21,846 nucleotides of DNA. Source: Saccoglossus kowalevskii (Eukaryota > Hemichordata > Enteropneusta > Harrimaniidae). A program made the position numbers and the translations under genes. Position 1 is the stretch's first letter. Every line of letters begins with the position of its first letter. Under the pieces are notes generated by a model. That model saw only the letters and a list, made by a program, of their open reading frames with translations. It was not told where the DNA came from and searched no databases. The DNA lies in the NCBI RefSeq assembly GCF_000003605.2, contig NW_003119739.1:1-21846 (forward strand), read 5' to 3'. Shown here piece by piece: positions 1 to 9,897 of the stretch.

Positions 1-19
1 GGGAGGGAGTGCAACAGAT

Positions 20-230
20 ACAGTACGTCTATATTTGTAGGTAGGCAAGGAGTGTCAACAGATTCAGTACGTCCATATTTATAGGTAGGGGGAGTGTCAA
101 CAGATACAGTACGTTATATTTATAGGTAGGGAGGAAGTGTCAACAGAAACAGTACGTCTATATTTATAGGTAGGGAGGCAGTGTCAACAGATACAGTACG
201 TCTATATTTATAGGAAGGGAGGGAGTGTCA
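20..230 (-). repeat. HOR block, left arm copy 1 (paired with 850-1060)
   Basis: A run of labelled monomers (ATATTTGTAGG, GGCAAGGAG, GGGGGAG short unit, GGAGGAAGTG with AGAAACAG, GGAGGCAGTG) is repeated in the same order about 834 bp downstream. The GGCAAGG landmarks are at 44 and 878. The offset is 19 monomers minus 2 bp. In reverse complement the order matches the 7.41-7.59 kb stretch of the right arm, so this is an inverted copy of the main 15-monomer HOR. Differences from its partner include GATTCAG versus GATACAG. Confidence 0.8.
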
Positions 231-450
231 ACAGATACAGTACGTCTATATTTATAGGTAGGCAGGGAGTGTCAACAGATACAGTAAGTCCATATTTATA
301 GGTAGGGGGAGAGTGTCAACAGATACAGAAGGTCTATATTTGTAGGTAGGGAGGGAGTGTCAACAGATACAGTACGTCTATATTTATATGTAGGGAGGGA
401 GTGTCAACAGATACAGTACGTCTATATTTATAGGTAGGGAGGGAGTGTCA

Positions 451-978
451 ACAAACACAGTGCGTCCATATTTATAGGTAGGGAGGGAGTGACAACAGAT
501 ACAGTACGTCTATATTTATAGGTAGGGAGGGAGTGTCAACAGATACAGTACGTCTATATTTATAGGTAGGGAGGGAGTGTCAACAGATACAGTACGTCTA
601 TATTTATAGGTAGAGACGGAGTGTCAACAAACACAGTGCGTCCATATTTATAGGTAGGGAGGGAGTGACAACAGATACAGTACGTCTATATTTGTAGGTA
701 GGCAAGGAGTGTCAACAGATACAGTACGTCCATATTTATAGGAAGGCAGGGAGTGTCAACAGATACAGTACGTCTATATTTATAGGTAGGGAGGGAGTGT
801 CAACAAACACAGTGCGTCCATATTTATAGGTAGTTAGGGAGTGACAACAGATACAGTACGTCTATATTTGTAGGTAGGCAAGGAGTGTCAACAGATACAG
901 TACGTCCATATTTATAGGTAGGGGGGAGTGTCAACAGATACAGTACGTCTATATTTATAGGTAGGGAGGAAGTGTCAA
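451..978 (-). repeat. Four-monomer (176 bp) higher-order repeat, three copies
   Basis: The landmark ACAAACACAGTGCGTCC starts at 451, 627 and 803, giving two exact spacings of 176 bp (4 x 44). Each landmark is followed by a monomer beginning GTGACAACAG. Copies 2 and 3 share ATATTTGTAGG and GGCAAGGAG in the next unit, while copy 1 has standard monomers there. Copies 2 and 3 are therefore a more recent pair. The region is local tandem amplification inside the inverted arm. Confidence 0.85.
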
Positions 979-1040
979 CAGAAACAGTACGTCTATATTT
1001 ATAGGTAGGGAGGCAGTGTCAACAGATACAGTACGTCTAT
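745..1040 (-). repeat. Inverted copy of seven consecutive 15-mer HOR monomers
   Basis: Read in reverse complement, the monomer labels run CTGCCTCCC, GTTTCTG with CTTCCTCCC, a C-rich short unit, CCTTGCC, CTACAAATA with GTTGTCAC, GCACTGTGTTTG, then CCCTGCC. The same order occurs at about 7410-7690 and in the other right-arm HOR copies. This copy keeps ACAAATATAG where the right-arm copies have ACAAATAAAG, and lacks their CACACCC and ATATATACG changes, so it looks like an earlier state of the HOR. Its C-rich unit has six C where the right arm has five. Confidence 0.8.
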
Positions 1041-1194
1041 ATTCAGAGGAAGGCAGGGAGTGTCAACAGATACAGTACGTCTATATTTATAGGTAGGCAG
1101 GGAGTGTCAACAGATACAGTAAGTCCATATTTATATGTAGGGGAGAGTGTCAACAGATACAGTACGTCCATATTTATAGGTAGGGAGGGAGTGT

Positions 1195-1310
1195 AAACAG
1201 ATACAGTACGTCTATATTTACAGGTAGGCAGGGAGTGTCAACAGATACAGTAAGTCCATATTTATAGGTAGGGGAGAGTGTCAACAGATACAGTAGGTCT
1301 ATATTTGTAG
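1195..1310 (-). repeat. Block sharing a rare TGTAAATA variant with 20520-20650
   Basis: The reverse complement reads GACCTACTG, TCTCCCC, GGACTTACTG, CCCTGCC, CTGTAAATATAG, then GTTTACACTC. The same succession occurs on the + strand around 20520-20650, including the uncommon T-to-G change in CTGTAAATA (near 1220 here, near 20602 there). I did not notice that variant elsewhere. This indicates descent from a common block despite opposite orientation and about 19 kb separation. Confidence 0.65.
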
Positions 1311-1980
1311 GTAGGGAGGGAGTGTCAACAGATACAGTACGTCCATATTTATAGGTAGGGAGGGAGTGTAAACAGATACAGTACGTCTATATTTATAGGT
1401 AGGGAGGGAGTGTCAACAGATACAGTACGTCTATATTTATAGGTAGGGAGGGAGTGTCAACAGATACAGTACGTCCATATTTATAGGTAGGGAGGGAGTG
1501 TCAACAGATACAGTACGTCTATATTTATAGGTAGGGATGGAGTGTCAACAGATACAGTACGTCTATATTTATAGGTAGGGAGGGAGTGTCAAGAAATACA
1601 GTACGTCTATATTTATAGGTAGGGAGGGAGTGTCAACAGATACAGTAGGTCTATATTTATAGGTAGGGAGGGAGTGTCAACAGATACAGTACGTCTATAT
1701 TTATAGGTAGGGAGGGAATGTCAACAGATACAGTACGTCTACATTTATAGGTAGGGAGGGAGTGTCAACAGATACAGTACGTCTATATTTATAGGTAGGC
1801 AGGGAGTGTCAAACAGATACAGTAAGTCCATATTTATAGGTAGGGGGAGAGTGTCAACAGATAGAGTAGGTCTATATTTGTAGGTAGGGAGCGAGTGTCA
1901 ACAGATACAGTACGTCCATATTCATAGGTAGGGAGGGAGTATAAACAGATACCGTACGTCCATATTTATAGGTAGGCAGG

Positions 1981-2411
1981 GAGTGTCAACAGATACAGCA
2001 CGTCCATATTTATAGGTAGGGAGGGAGTGTCAACAGATACAGTGCGTCTATATTTATAGGTGGGGAGGGAGTGTCAAAAGTTACAGTACGTCTATATTTA
2101 TAGGTAGGCAGGGAGTGTCAACAGATACAGTAGGTCCATATTTATAGGTAGGGGAAAGTGTCAACAGATACAGTAGGTCTATATTTGTAGGTAGTCCCTA
2201 CCTACAAATATAGACCTACTGTATCTGTTGACACTCTCCCCCTACCTATAAATATGGACTTACTGTATCTGTTGACACTCCCTGCCTACCTATAAATATA
2301 GACGTACTGTATCTGTTGACACTCCCTCCCCACCTATAAATATAAACGCACTGTATCTGTTGACACTCCCTCCCTACCTATAAATATGGACGCACTGTAT
2401 CTGTTGACACT
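1981..2411. repeat. Head-to-head inversion junction (near-perfect palindrome)
   Basis: The array reverses orientation here. Around the 3-base centre TCC (2195-2197) the arms 2157-2194 and 2198-2235 are perfectly complementary for 38 bp. With one indel and about eight mismatches, similarity continues about 214 bp each way (to about 1981 and 2411), covering five monomers whose variant labels match in order: ACAAATATAGACC, TGGAC(C/T)TACTG, TAGACG ending CCCCAC, (A/G)ACGCACTG, TGGACG. Beyond that the sides stop matching (CCCTGCC on the left versus TTTGCCCACC on the right). The break lies within the CCCTCCCTAC tract. It could be a real inversion or fold-back duplication, or a read or assembly chimera. 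Confidence 0.93.
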
Positions 2412-2412
2412 C

Positions 2413-3150
2413 TTTGCCCACCAATAAATATAGACGCATTATATATGTTGACACTCCCTCCCTATCTATAAATATGGACGTACTGTATCTGTTGACACTC
2501 CCTCCCTGCCTATAAATATGGCCGTACTGTATCTGTTGACACTCCTTGCCAATCTATAAATATAGACGTACTGTATCTGTTGACACTCCCTCCCTACCTA
2601 TAAATATAGACGTACTGTGTCTGTTGACACTCCCTCCCTACCTATAAAATATAGACGTACTGTATTTGTTGACACTCCCTCCCTACCTATAAATATGGAC
2701 GTACTGTATCTGTTGACACTCCTTGCCTACCTATAAATATGGACGTACTGTATTTGTTGACACTCCCTCCCTACCTATAAATATAGACGTACTGTATTTG
2801 TTTATACTCCCTCCTTACCTATAAATATAGACGTAATGTATTTGTTGACACTCCCTCCCTACCTATAAATATAGACGTACTGTATCTGTTGACACTCCTC
2901 CCTACCTATAAATATAGACGTACTGTATTTGTTGACACTCCCTCCCTACCTATAAATATGGAAGTACAGTATTTGTTGACACCATTTCCCTACCTATAAA
3001 TATAGACGTACTGTATCTGTTGACACTCCTTGCCTAACTATAAATATAGACGTACTGTATTTGTTGACACTCCCTCCCTACCTATAAATATGGAAGTACT
3101 GTATTTGTTGACACCCCTTCCCTACCTATATATATAGACGTACTGTATCT
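2413..3150 (+). repeat. Segmental duplication A, copy 1
   Basis: Begins with the marker TTTGCCCACC (2413), then CTATCTATAAATATGG, CCCTGCC, TTGCCAATC (2546) and GTACTGTGTCTG. After intervening units come GTTTATACTC and GGAAGTACAG (2961), followed by CACCATTTCCC. The same sequence of labels recurs from 3734. The offset is 1321 bp at the start and 1408 bp by GGAAGTACAG, because the second copy carries two additional monomers. Confidence 0.85.
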
Positions 3151-3733
3151 GTTGACCCTCCTTGCCTACCTATAAATATGGACGTACTGTATCTGTTGAA
3201 ACTCTCTCCCTACCTATAAATATGAACGTACTGTATCTGTTGACACTCCCTCCCTACCTATAAATATAGATGTACTGTATCTGTTGACACTTCCTCCCTA
3301 CCTATAAATATAGACGTACGGTATCTGTTGACACTCCCTCCCTACCTATAAATATGGACGTACTGTATCTGTTGACACTCCCTGCCTACCTATAAATATA
3401 GACGTACTGTATCTGTTGACACTCCCTCCCTACCTATAAATATAGACGTACTGTATTTGTTGACACTCCCTCCCTACCTATAAATATGGAAGTACTGTAT
3501 TTGTTGACACCCCTTCCCTACCTATATATATAGACGTACTGTATCTGTTGACACTCCCTGCCTACCTATAAATATAGACGTACTGTATCTGTTGACACTC
3601 CCTCCCTACCTATAAATATGGACGTACTGTATCTGTTGACACTTCCTCTCTATCTCTAAATATGGACGTACTGTATTTGTTGACACTCCCTCCCTACTTT
3701 ATAAATATAGACGTACTGTATCTGTTGACACTC

Positions 3734-4560
3734 TTTGCCCACCAAAAAATATAGACGCACTATATATGTTGACACTCCCTCCCTATCTATAAAAATGGAC
3801 GTACTGTATCTGTTGACACTCCCTCCCTGCCTATAAATATGGACGTACTGTATCTGTTGACACTCCTTGCCAATCTATAAATATAGACGTACTGTATCTG
3901 TTGACACTCCCTCCGTACCTATAAATATAGACGTACTGTTTCTGTTGACACTCCCTCCCTACCTATAAATATAGACGTACTGTATTTGTTGACACTTTTT
4001 TTCCACCTATAAATATAGACGTACTGTATTTGTTGACACTCCTTGTCCACCTATAAATATAGACGTACTGTATTTGTTGACACTCCCTCCCTACCTATAA
4101 ATATGGACGTACTGTATCTGTTGACACTCTTTGCCTACCTATAAATATGGACGTACTGTATTTGTTGACACTCCCTCCCTACCTATAAATATAGACGTAC
4201 TGTATTTGTTTATACTCCCTCCTTACCTATAAATATAGACGTAATGTATTTGTTGACACTCCCTCCCTACCTATAAATATAGACGTACTGTATCTGTTGA
4301 CACTCCTCCCTACCTATAAATATAGACGTACTGTATTTGTTGACACTCCCTCCCTACCTATAAATATGGAAGTACAGTATTTGTTGACACCATTTCCCTA
4401 CCTATAAATATAGACGTACTGTATCTGTTGACACTCCTTGCCTACCTATAAATATAGACGTACTGTATTTGTTGACACTCCCTCCCTACCTATAAATATG
4501 GAAGTACTGTATTTGTTGACACCCCTTCCCTACCTATATATATAGACGTACTGTATCTGT
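3734..4560 (+). repeat. Segmental duplication A, copy 2 (two extra monomers)
   Basis: Repeats the marker order of 2413-3150: TTTGCCCACC (3734), TTGCCAATC (3867), GTTTATACTC, GGAAGTACAG (4369). Two monomers absent from copy 1 are present around 3990-4075, ending in TTTTTTTCCAC and CTTGTCCAC. The marker monomer reads CCAAAAAATATAG here instead of CCAATAAATATAG. After the TATATATAG unit near 4540 the two copies part ways. Confidence 0.85.
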
Positions 4561-5700
4561 TGACACCCCCTCCCTACCTATAAATATGGACGTACTGTAT
4601 CTAATGACACTCCCTGCCGACCTATAAATATAGACGTACTGTATCTGTTGACACTCCCTCCCAACCTATAAATATAGACGTACTGTATCTGTTGACACTC
4701 CCTCCCTACCTATAAATATAGACGTACTGTATCTGTTGACACTCCCTCCCTACCTATAAATATGGACGTACTGTATCTAATGACACTCCCTGCCGACCTA
4801 TAAATATAGACGTACTGTATCTGTTGAAACTCTCTCCCTACCTATAAATATGAACGTACTGTATCTGTTGACACTCCCTCCCTACCTATAAATATAGACG
4901 TACTGTATCTGTTGACACTCCCTCCCTACCTATAAATGTAGACGTACTGTATTTGTTGACACTCCCTCCCTACCTATAAATATAGAAGTACTGTATTTGT
5001 TGACACCCTTTCCCTACCTATAAATATAGACGTACTGTATCTGTTGACACTCCTTGCCTACCTAAAAATATAGACGTACTGTATTTGTTGACACTCCCTC
5101 CCTACCTATAAATATGGAAGTACTGTATTTGTTGACACCCCTTCCCTACCTATATATATAGACGTACTGTATCTGTTGACCCTCCTTGCCTACCTATAAA
5201 TATGGACGTACTGTATCTGTTGAAACTCTCTCCCTACCTATAAATATGAACGTACTGTATCTGTTGACACTCCCTCCCTACCAATAAATATAAACGTACT
5301 GTATCTGTTGACACTCCCTCCCTACCTATAAATATGGACGTACTGAATCTGTTGAAACTCTCTCTCTACCTATAAATATGAACGTACTGTATCTGTTGAC
5401 ACTCCCTCCCTACCTATAAATATAGACGTACTGTATCTGTTGACACTCCCTCCCTACCTATAAATATGGACATACTGTATCTGTTGACACTCCCTGCCTA
5501 CCTATAAATATAGACGTACTGAATCTGTTGACACTCCCTCCCTACCTATAAATATAGACGTACTGTATCTGTTGACACTCCCTCCCTACCTATAAATATG
5601 GACGTACTGTATCTGTTGACACTCCCTGCCTACCTATAAATATAGACGTACTGTATCTGTTTACACTCCCTCCCTACCTATGAATATGGACGTACTGTAT
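4560..5700 (+). repeat. TGAACG / GTTGAAACTCTC / TATATATA-variant domain
   Basis: The typical chain is GGAAGTACTG with CACCCCTTCCC, then CTATATATATAG, GTTGACCCTCC, TGGACG with GTTGAAACTCTC, then TGAACG. GTTGACCCTC occurs at 3151, 5174, 15303 and 18031; 15303 and 18031 are exactly 62 monomers apart. The GTTGAAACTCTC unit is nearly always followed by TGAACG, so the two form a two-monomer linkage group. CTAATGACAC units near 4600 and 4780 mark a small duplicated stretch in this region. Confidence 0.75.
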
Positions 5701-5800
5701 CTGTTGACACTCGCTCCCTACCTACAAATATAGACCTACTCTATCTGTTGACACTCTCCCCCTACCTATAAATATGGACTTACTGTATCTGTTGACACTC
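5640..5800 (+). repeat. TCGCTCCC marker module
   Basis: The four-unit module is GTTTACACTC, then CTATGAATATGG with CTCGCTCCC, then CTACAAATATAGACC with TCTCCCC, then GGACTTACTG with CCCTGCC. The TCGCTCCC landmark is at 5711, 16940, 17379, 20679 and 21294, and inverted at 1888-1895 in the left arm. GACCTACTCTATC (instead of CTACTGTATC) links this copy to the inverted left-arm copy and to the 16.9 and 17.4 kb copies. The 20.7 and 21.3 kb copies lack that change. Confidence 0.8.
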
Positions 5801-6260
5801 CCTGCCTACCTATAAATATAGACGTACTGTATCTGTTGACACTCCCTCCCTACCTAAAAATATAGACGTACTGTATCTGTTGACACTCCCTCCCTACCTA
5901 TAAATATAGACGTACTGTATCTGTTGACACTCCCTCCCTACCTATAAATATAGACGTACTGTATCAGTTGACACTCCCTCCCTACCTATAAATATGGACG
6001 TACTGTATCTGTTGACACTCCCTGCCTACCTATAAATATAGACGTACTGTTTCTGTTGACACTCCCTCCCTTCCTATAAATATAGACGAACAGTATCTGT
6101 TGACACTGCCTCCCTACCTATAAATATAGACGTACTGTATCTGTTGACACTCCCTCCCTACCTATAAATATAGACGTACTGTATTTGTTGACACTCCCTC
6201 CCTACCTATAAATATGGAAGTACTGTATTTGTTGACACCCCTTCCCTACCTATAAATATA
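5711..6260 (+). repeat. Long-range duplication B, proximal copy (offset 11668 to 17379-17930)
   Basis: TCGCTCCC at 5711 and TATAGACGAA at 6081 correspond to 17379 and 17749. Both give an offset of exactly 11668 bp, so no net indel separates them. Shared labels in order are TCGCTCCC, CTACTCTATC, CTAAAAATATAG, GTACTGTTTCTG with CCCTTCC, AGACGAAC, CTGCCTCCC, then GGAAGTACTG with CACCCCTTCCC. At 6090 this copy has CAGTATC where the distal one has CTGTATC. Confidence 0.85.
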
Positions 6261-6560
6261 GACGCACTGTATCTGTTGACACTCCTTGCCTACCAATAAA
6301 TATGAACGTACTGTATCTGTTGACACTCCCTTCCTACATATAAATATGAACGTACTGTATCTGTTGACACTCCCTCCCCACCTATAAATATGAATGTACT
6401 GTATCTGTTGACATTCCTTCCCTACCTATAAATATAGACGTACTGTATCTGTTGACACTCCTTGCCTACCTATAAATATGGACGTACTGTATCTGTTGAC
6501 ACTCCCTCCCTATCTATAAATATGGACGTACTGTATTTGTTGACACTCCCTCCCTACCTA
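6040..6560 (+). repeat. Long-range duplication C, proximal copy (offset 10261 to 16301-16820)
   Basis: TATAGACGAA (6081 and 16342) and GAATGTACTG (6392 and 16653) both give an offset of 10261 bp. Shared private labels include CCAATAAATATGAACG, CCCTTCCTACATATAAATATG, CCCTCCCCAC, TGAATGTACTG and GACATTCCTTCCC. Homology stops near 6560, where this copy enters CTACAAATATAGACC and the distal copy continues with CTATAAATATGG. Confidence 0.87.
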
Positions 6561-6911
6561 CAAATATAGACCTACTCTATCTGTTGACACTCTCCCCTAC
6601 CTATAAATATGGACTAACTGTATCTGTTGACACTCCCTGCCTACCTATAAATATAGACGTACTGTATCTGTTGACACTCCCTCCCTACCTATAAATATAG
6701 ACGTACTGTATATGTTGACACTCCCCTCCCTACCTATAAATATGGACGTACTTTATCTGTTGACACTCCTTGCCTACTTATAAATATAGACGTACTGTAT
6801 CTGTTGACACTCCCTCCCTACCTATAAATATAGACGTACTGTATCTGTTGACACCCCCTCCCTACCTATAAATATAGATGTACTGTATCTGTTGACACTC
6901 CTTGCCTACCT

Positions 6912-7569
6912 ACAAATAAAGACGTACTGTATCTGTTGTCACTCCCTCCCTACCTATAAATATGGACGCACTGTGTTTGTTGACACACCCTCCCTACCTA
7001 TAAATATATACGTACTGTATCTGTTGACACTCCCTGCCTACCTATAAATATAGACGTACTGTATCTGTTTACGCTCCCTCCCTACCTATAAATATGGACG
7101 TACTGTTTCTGTTGACACTCCCTCCCTACCTATAAATATTGACCTACTGTATCTTTTGACACTCTCCCCCTACCTATAAATATGGACTTACTGTATCTGT
7201 TGACACTCCCTGCCTACCTATAAATATAGACGTACTGTATCTGTTGACACTCCCTCCCTACCTTTAAATATAGACGTACTGTATGTGTTGACACTCCCTC
7301 CCTACCTATAAATATAGACGTACTGTATCTGTTGACACTCCCTGCCTACCTATAAATATAGACGTACTGTTTCTGTTGACACTCCCTCCCTTCCTATAAA
7401 TATAGACGTACTGTATCTGTTGACACTGCCTCCCTACCTATAAATATAGACGTACTGTTTCTGTTGACACTTCCTCCCTACCTATAAATATAGACGTACT
7501 GTATCTGTTGACACTCCCCCTACCTATAAATATGGACGTACTGTATCTGTTGACACTCCTTGCCTACCT
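6912..7569 (+). repeat. 15-monomer HOR, copy 1 (658 bp)
   Basis: The landmark ACAAATAAAG at 6912 recurs at 7570, exactly 658 bp away (14 units of 44 plus one of 42). Unit labels in order are ACAAATAAAG/GTTGTCAC; GCACTGTG/CACACCC; ATATATACG/CCCTGCC; GTTTACGC; GTTTCTG; ATTGACC/TCTCCCCC; GGACTTAC/CCCTGCC; standard; GTATGTG; CCCTGCC; GTTTCTG/CCCTTCC; CTGCCTCCC; GTTTCTG/TTCCTCCC; short CTCCCCC; CCTTGCC. The monomer at 7260 has the private variant CTTTAAATA, shared only with the copy at 10246. ATCTTTTGAC near 7152 is private to this copy. Confidence 0.9.
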
Positions 7570-8535
7570 ACAAATAAAGACGTACTGTATCTGTTGTCAC
7601 TCCCTCCCTACCTATAAATATGGACGCACTGTGTTTGTTGACACACCCTCCCTACCTATAAATATATACGTACTGTATCTGTTGACACTCCCTGCCTACC
7701 TATAAATATAGACGTACTGTATCTGTTTACGCTCCCTCCCTACCTATAAATATGGACGTACTGTTTCTGTTGACACTCCCTCCCTACCTATAAATATTGA
7801 CCTACTGTATCTGTTGACACTCTCCCCCTACCTATAAATATGGACTTACTGTATCTGTTGACACTCCCTGCCTACCTATAAATATAGACGTACTGTATCT
7901 GTTGACACTCCCTCCCTACCTATAAATATAGACGTACTGTATGTGTTGACACTCCCTCCCTACCTATAAATATAGACGTACTGTATTTGTTGACACTCCC
8001 TCCCTACCTATAAATATAGACGTACTGTATTTGTTGACACTTTTTGTCCACCTATAAATATAGACGTACTGTATCTGTTGACACTCCTTGTCCACCTATA
8101 AATATAGACGTACTGTATTTTTTGACACTCCCTCCCTACCTATAAATATGGACGTACTGTATCTGTTGACACTCCTTGCCTACCTATAAATATAGACGTA
8201 CTGTATCTGTTGACACTCCCTCCCTACCTATAAATATAGACGTACTGTATGTGTTGACACTCCCTCCCTACCTATAAATATAGACGTACTGTATCTGTTG
8301 ACACTCCCTGCCTACCTATAAATATAGACGTACTGTTTCTGTTGACACTCCCTCCCTTCCTATAAATATAGACGTACTGTATCTGTTGACACTGCCTCCC
8401 TACCTATAAATATAGACGTACTGTTTCTGTTGACACTTTCTCCCTACCTATAAATATAGACGTACTGTATCTGTTGACACTCCCCCTACCTATAAATATG
8501 GACGTACTGTATCTGTTGACACTCCTTGCCTACCT
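7570..8535 (+). repeat. 15-monomer HOR, copy 2, expanded to 22 monomers (966 bp)
   Basis: Same label order as the 658-bp unit, with seven additional monomers after the GTATGTG unit. The added units carry GTATTTG, TTTTTGTCCAC, CCTTGTCCAC and GTATTTTTTGAC labels and end with a second GTATGTG unit near 8250. The 966-bp length is 22 units minus 2 bp, so the expansion was exactly in register. The segment 7508-7705 is repeated at 8474-8671 and 9836-10033 with no difference I could see. Confidence 0.9.
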
Positions 8536-9897
8536 ACAAATAAAGACGTACTGTATCTGTTGTCACTCCCTCCCTACCTATAAATATGGACGCACTGTGT
8601 TTGTTGACACACCCTCCCTACCTATAAATATATACGTACTGTATCTGTTGACACTCCCTGCCTACCTATAAATATAGACGTACTGTATCTGTTTACGCTC
8701 CCTCCCTACCTATAAATATGGACGTACTGTTTCTGTTGACACTCCCTCCCTACCTATAAATATTGACCTACTGTATCTGTTGACACTCTCCCCCTACCTA
8801 TAAATATGGACTTACTGTATCTGTTGACACTCCCTGCCTACCTATAAATATAGACGTACTGTATCTGTTGACACTCCCTCCCTACCTATAAATATGGACG
8901 TACTGTATCTGTTTACACTCCCTCCCTACCTATAAATATGGACGTACTGTATTTGTTGACACTCCCTCCCTACCTATAAATATGGACGTACTGTATCTGT
9001 TTACACTCCCTCCCTACCTATAAATATGGACGTACTGTATCTGTTGACACTCCCTCCCTACCTATAAATATGGACGTACTGTTTCTGTTGACACTCCCTC
9101 CCTACCTATAAATATAGACCTACTGTATCTGTTGACACTCTCCCCCTACCTATAAATATGGACTTACTGTATCTGTTGACACTCCCTGCCTACCTATAAA
9201 TATAGACGTACTGTATCTGTTGACACTCCCTCCCTACCTATAAATATAGACGTACTGTATGTGTTGACACTCCCTCCCTACCTATAAATATGGACGTACT
9301 GTATTTGTTGACACTCCCTCCCTACCTATAAATATGGACGTACTGTATCTGTTTACACTCCCTCCCTACCTATAAATATGGACGTACTGTATCTGTTGAC
9401 ACTCCCTCCCTACCTATAAATATGGACGTACTGTTTCTGTTGACACTCCCTCCCTACCTATAAATATAGACCTACTGTATCTGTTGACACTCTCCCCCTA
9501 CCTATAAATATGGACTTACTGTATCTGTTGACACTCCCTGCCTACCTATAAATATAGACGTACTGTATCTGTTGACACTCCCTCCCTACCTATAAATATA
9601 GACGTACTGTATGTGTTGACACTCCCTCCCTACCTATAAATATAGACGTACTGTATCTGTTGACACTCCCTGCCTACCTATAAATATAGACGTACTGTTT
9701 CTGTTGACACTCCCTCCCTTCCTATAAATATAGACGTACTGTATCTGTTGACACTGCCTTCCTACCTATAAATATAGACGTACTGTTTCTGTTGACACTT
9801 CCTCCCTACCTATAAATATAGACGTACTGTATCTGTTGACACTCCCCCTACCTATAAATATGGACGTACTGTATCTGTTGACACTCCTTGCCTACCT
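8536..9897 (+). repeat. 15-monomer HOR, copy 3, expanded to 31 monomers (1362 bp)
   Basis: The HOR is expanded by 16 monomers relative to the 658-bp form. The added material is a GTTTACAC/GTATTTG/GTTTACAC alternation and a nested duplication of eight monomers: GTTTACAC landmarks at 8999 and 9351, and GTATGTG landmarks at 9257 and 9609, are both 352 bp apart. 1362 bp is 31 units minus 2 bp, again in register. Here the ATTGACC unit of the base HOR also appears as ATAGACC in the added copies. Confidence 0.9.

Larger units (their letters stand above)
1..2194 (-). repeat. 44-bp satellite array, inverted left arm (about 50 monomers)
   Basis: Tandem copies of the 44-bp monomer run with the polypurine strand on top: TGTCAACAGATACAGTAC, then TATATTTATAGGTAGG, then GGAGGGAG. 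This is the exact reverse complement of the unit that fills the rest of the window. Base 1 lies inside a monomer, so the array continues beyond the left edge. Variants include GACAACAG, AAACACAGTGCG, GGCAAGGAG, GGGGGAG and ATATTTGTAGG, and all have reverse-complement counterparts in the right arm. Single-base indels occur, for example a missing C in ACGTTATA near 112 and a missing T in GTGCAAC at 10-16. No gene, transposon insertion or unique sequence interrupts it. Confidence 0.97.

Noticed and set aside
1981-2411. Terminal inverted repeats of a transposon
   Set aside because: The inverted repeat arms are separated by 3 bases and consist of the satellite itself. There is no internal coding sequence or target-site duplication.
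7508-7705. 65-residue open frame starting at TTG, with identical copies at 8474-8671 and 9836-10033
   Set aside because: It is 4.5 satellite monomers read through three frames. It stays open only because the HOR variants (CTACAAATA, AAATAAAG, ATATATACG) remove the usual TAA/TAG. The identity of the three copies reflects the recent HOR duplication. It has no recognisable domain, ordinary start context or codon bias.
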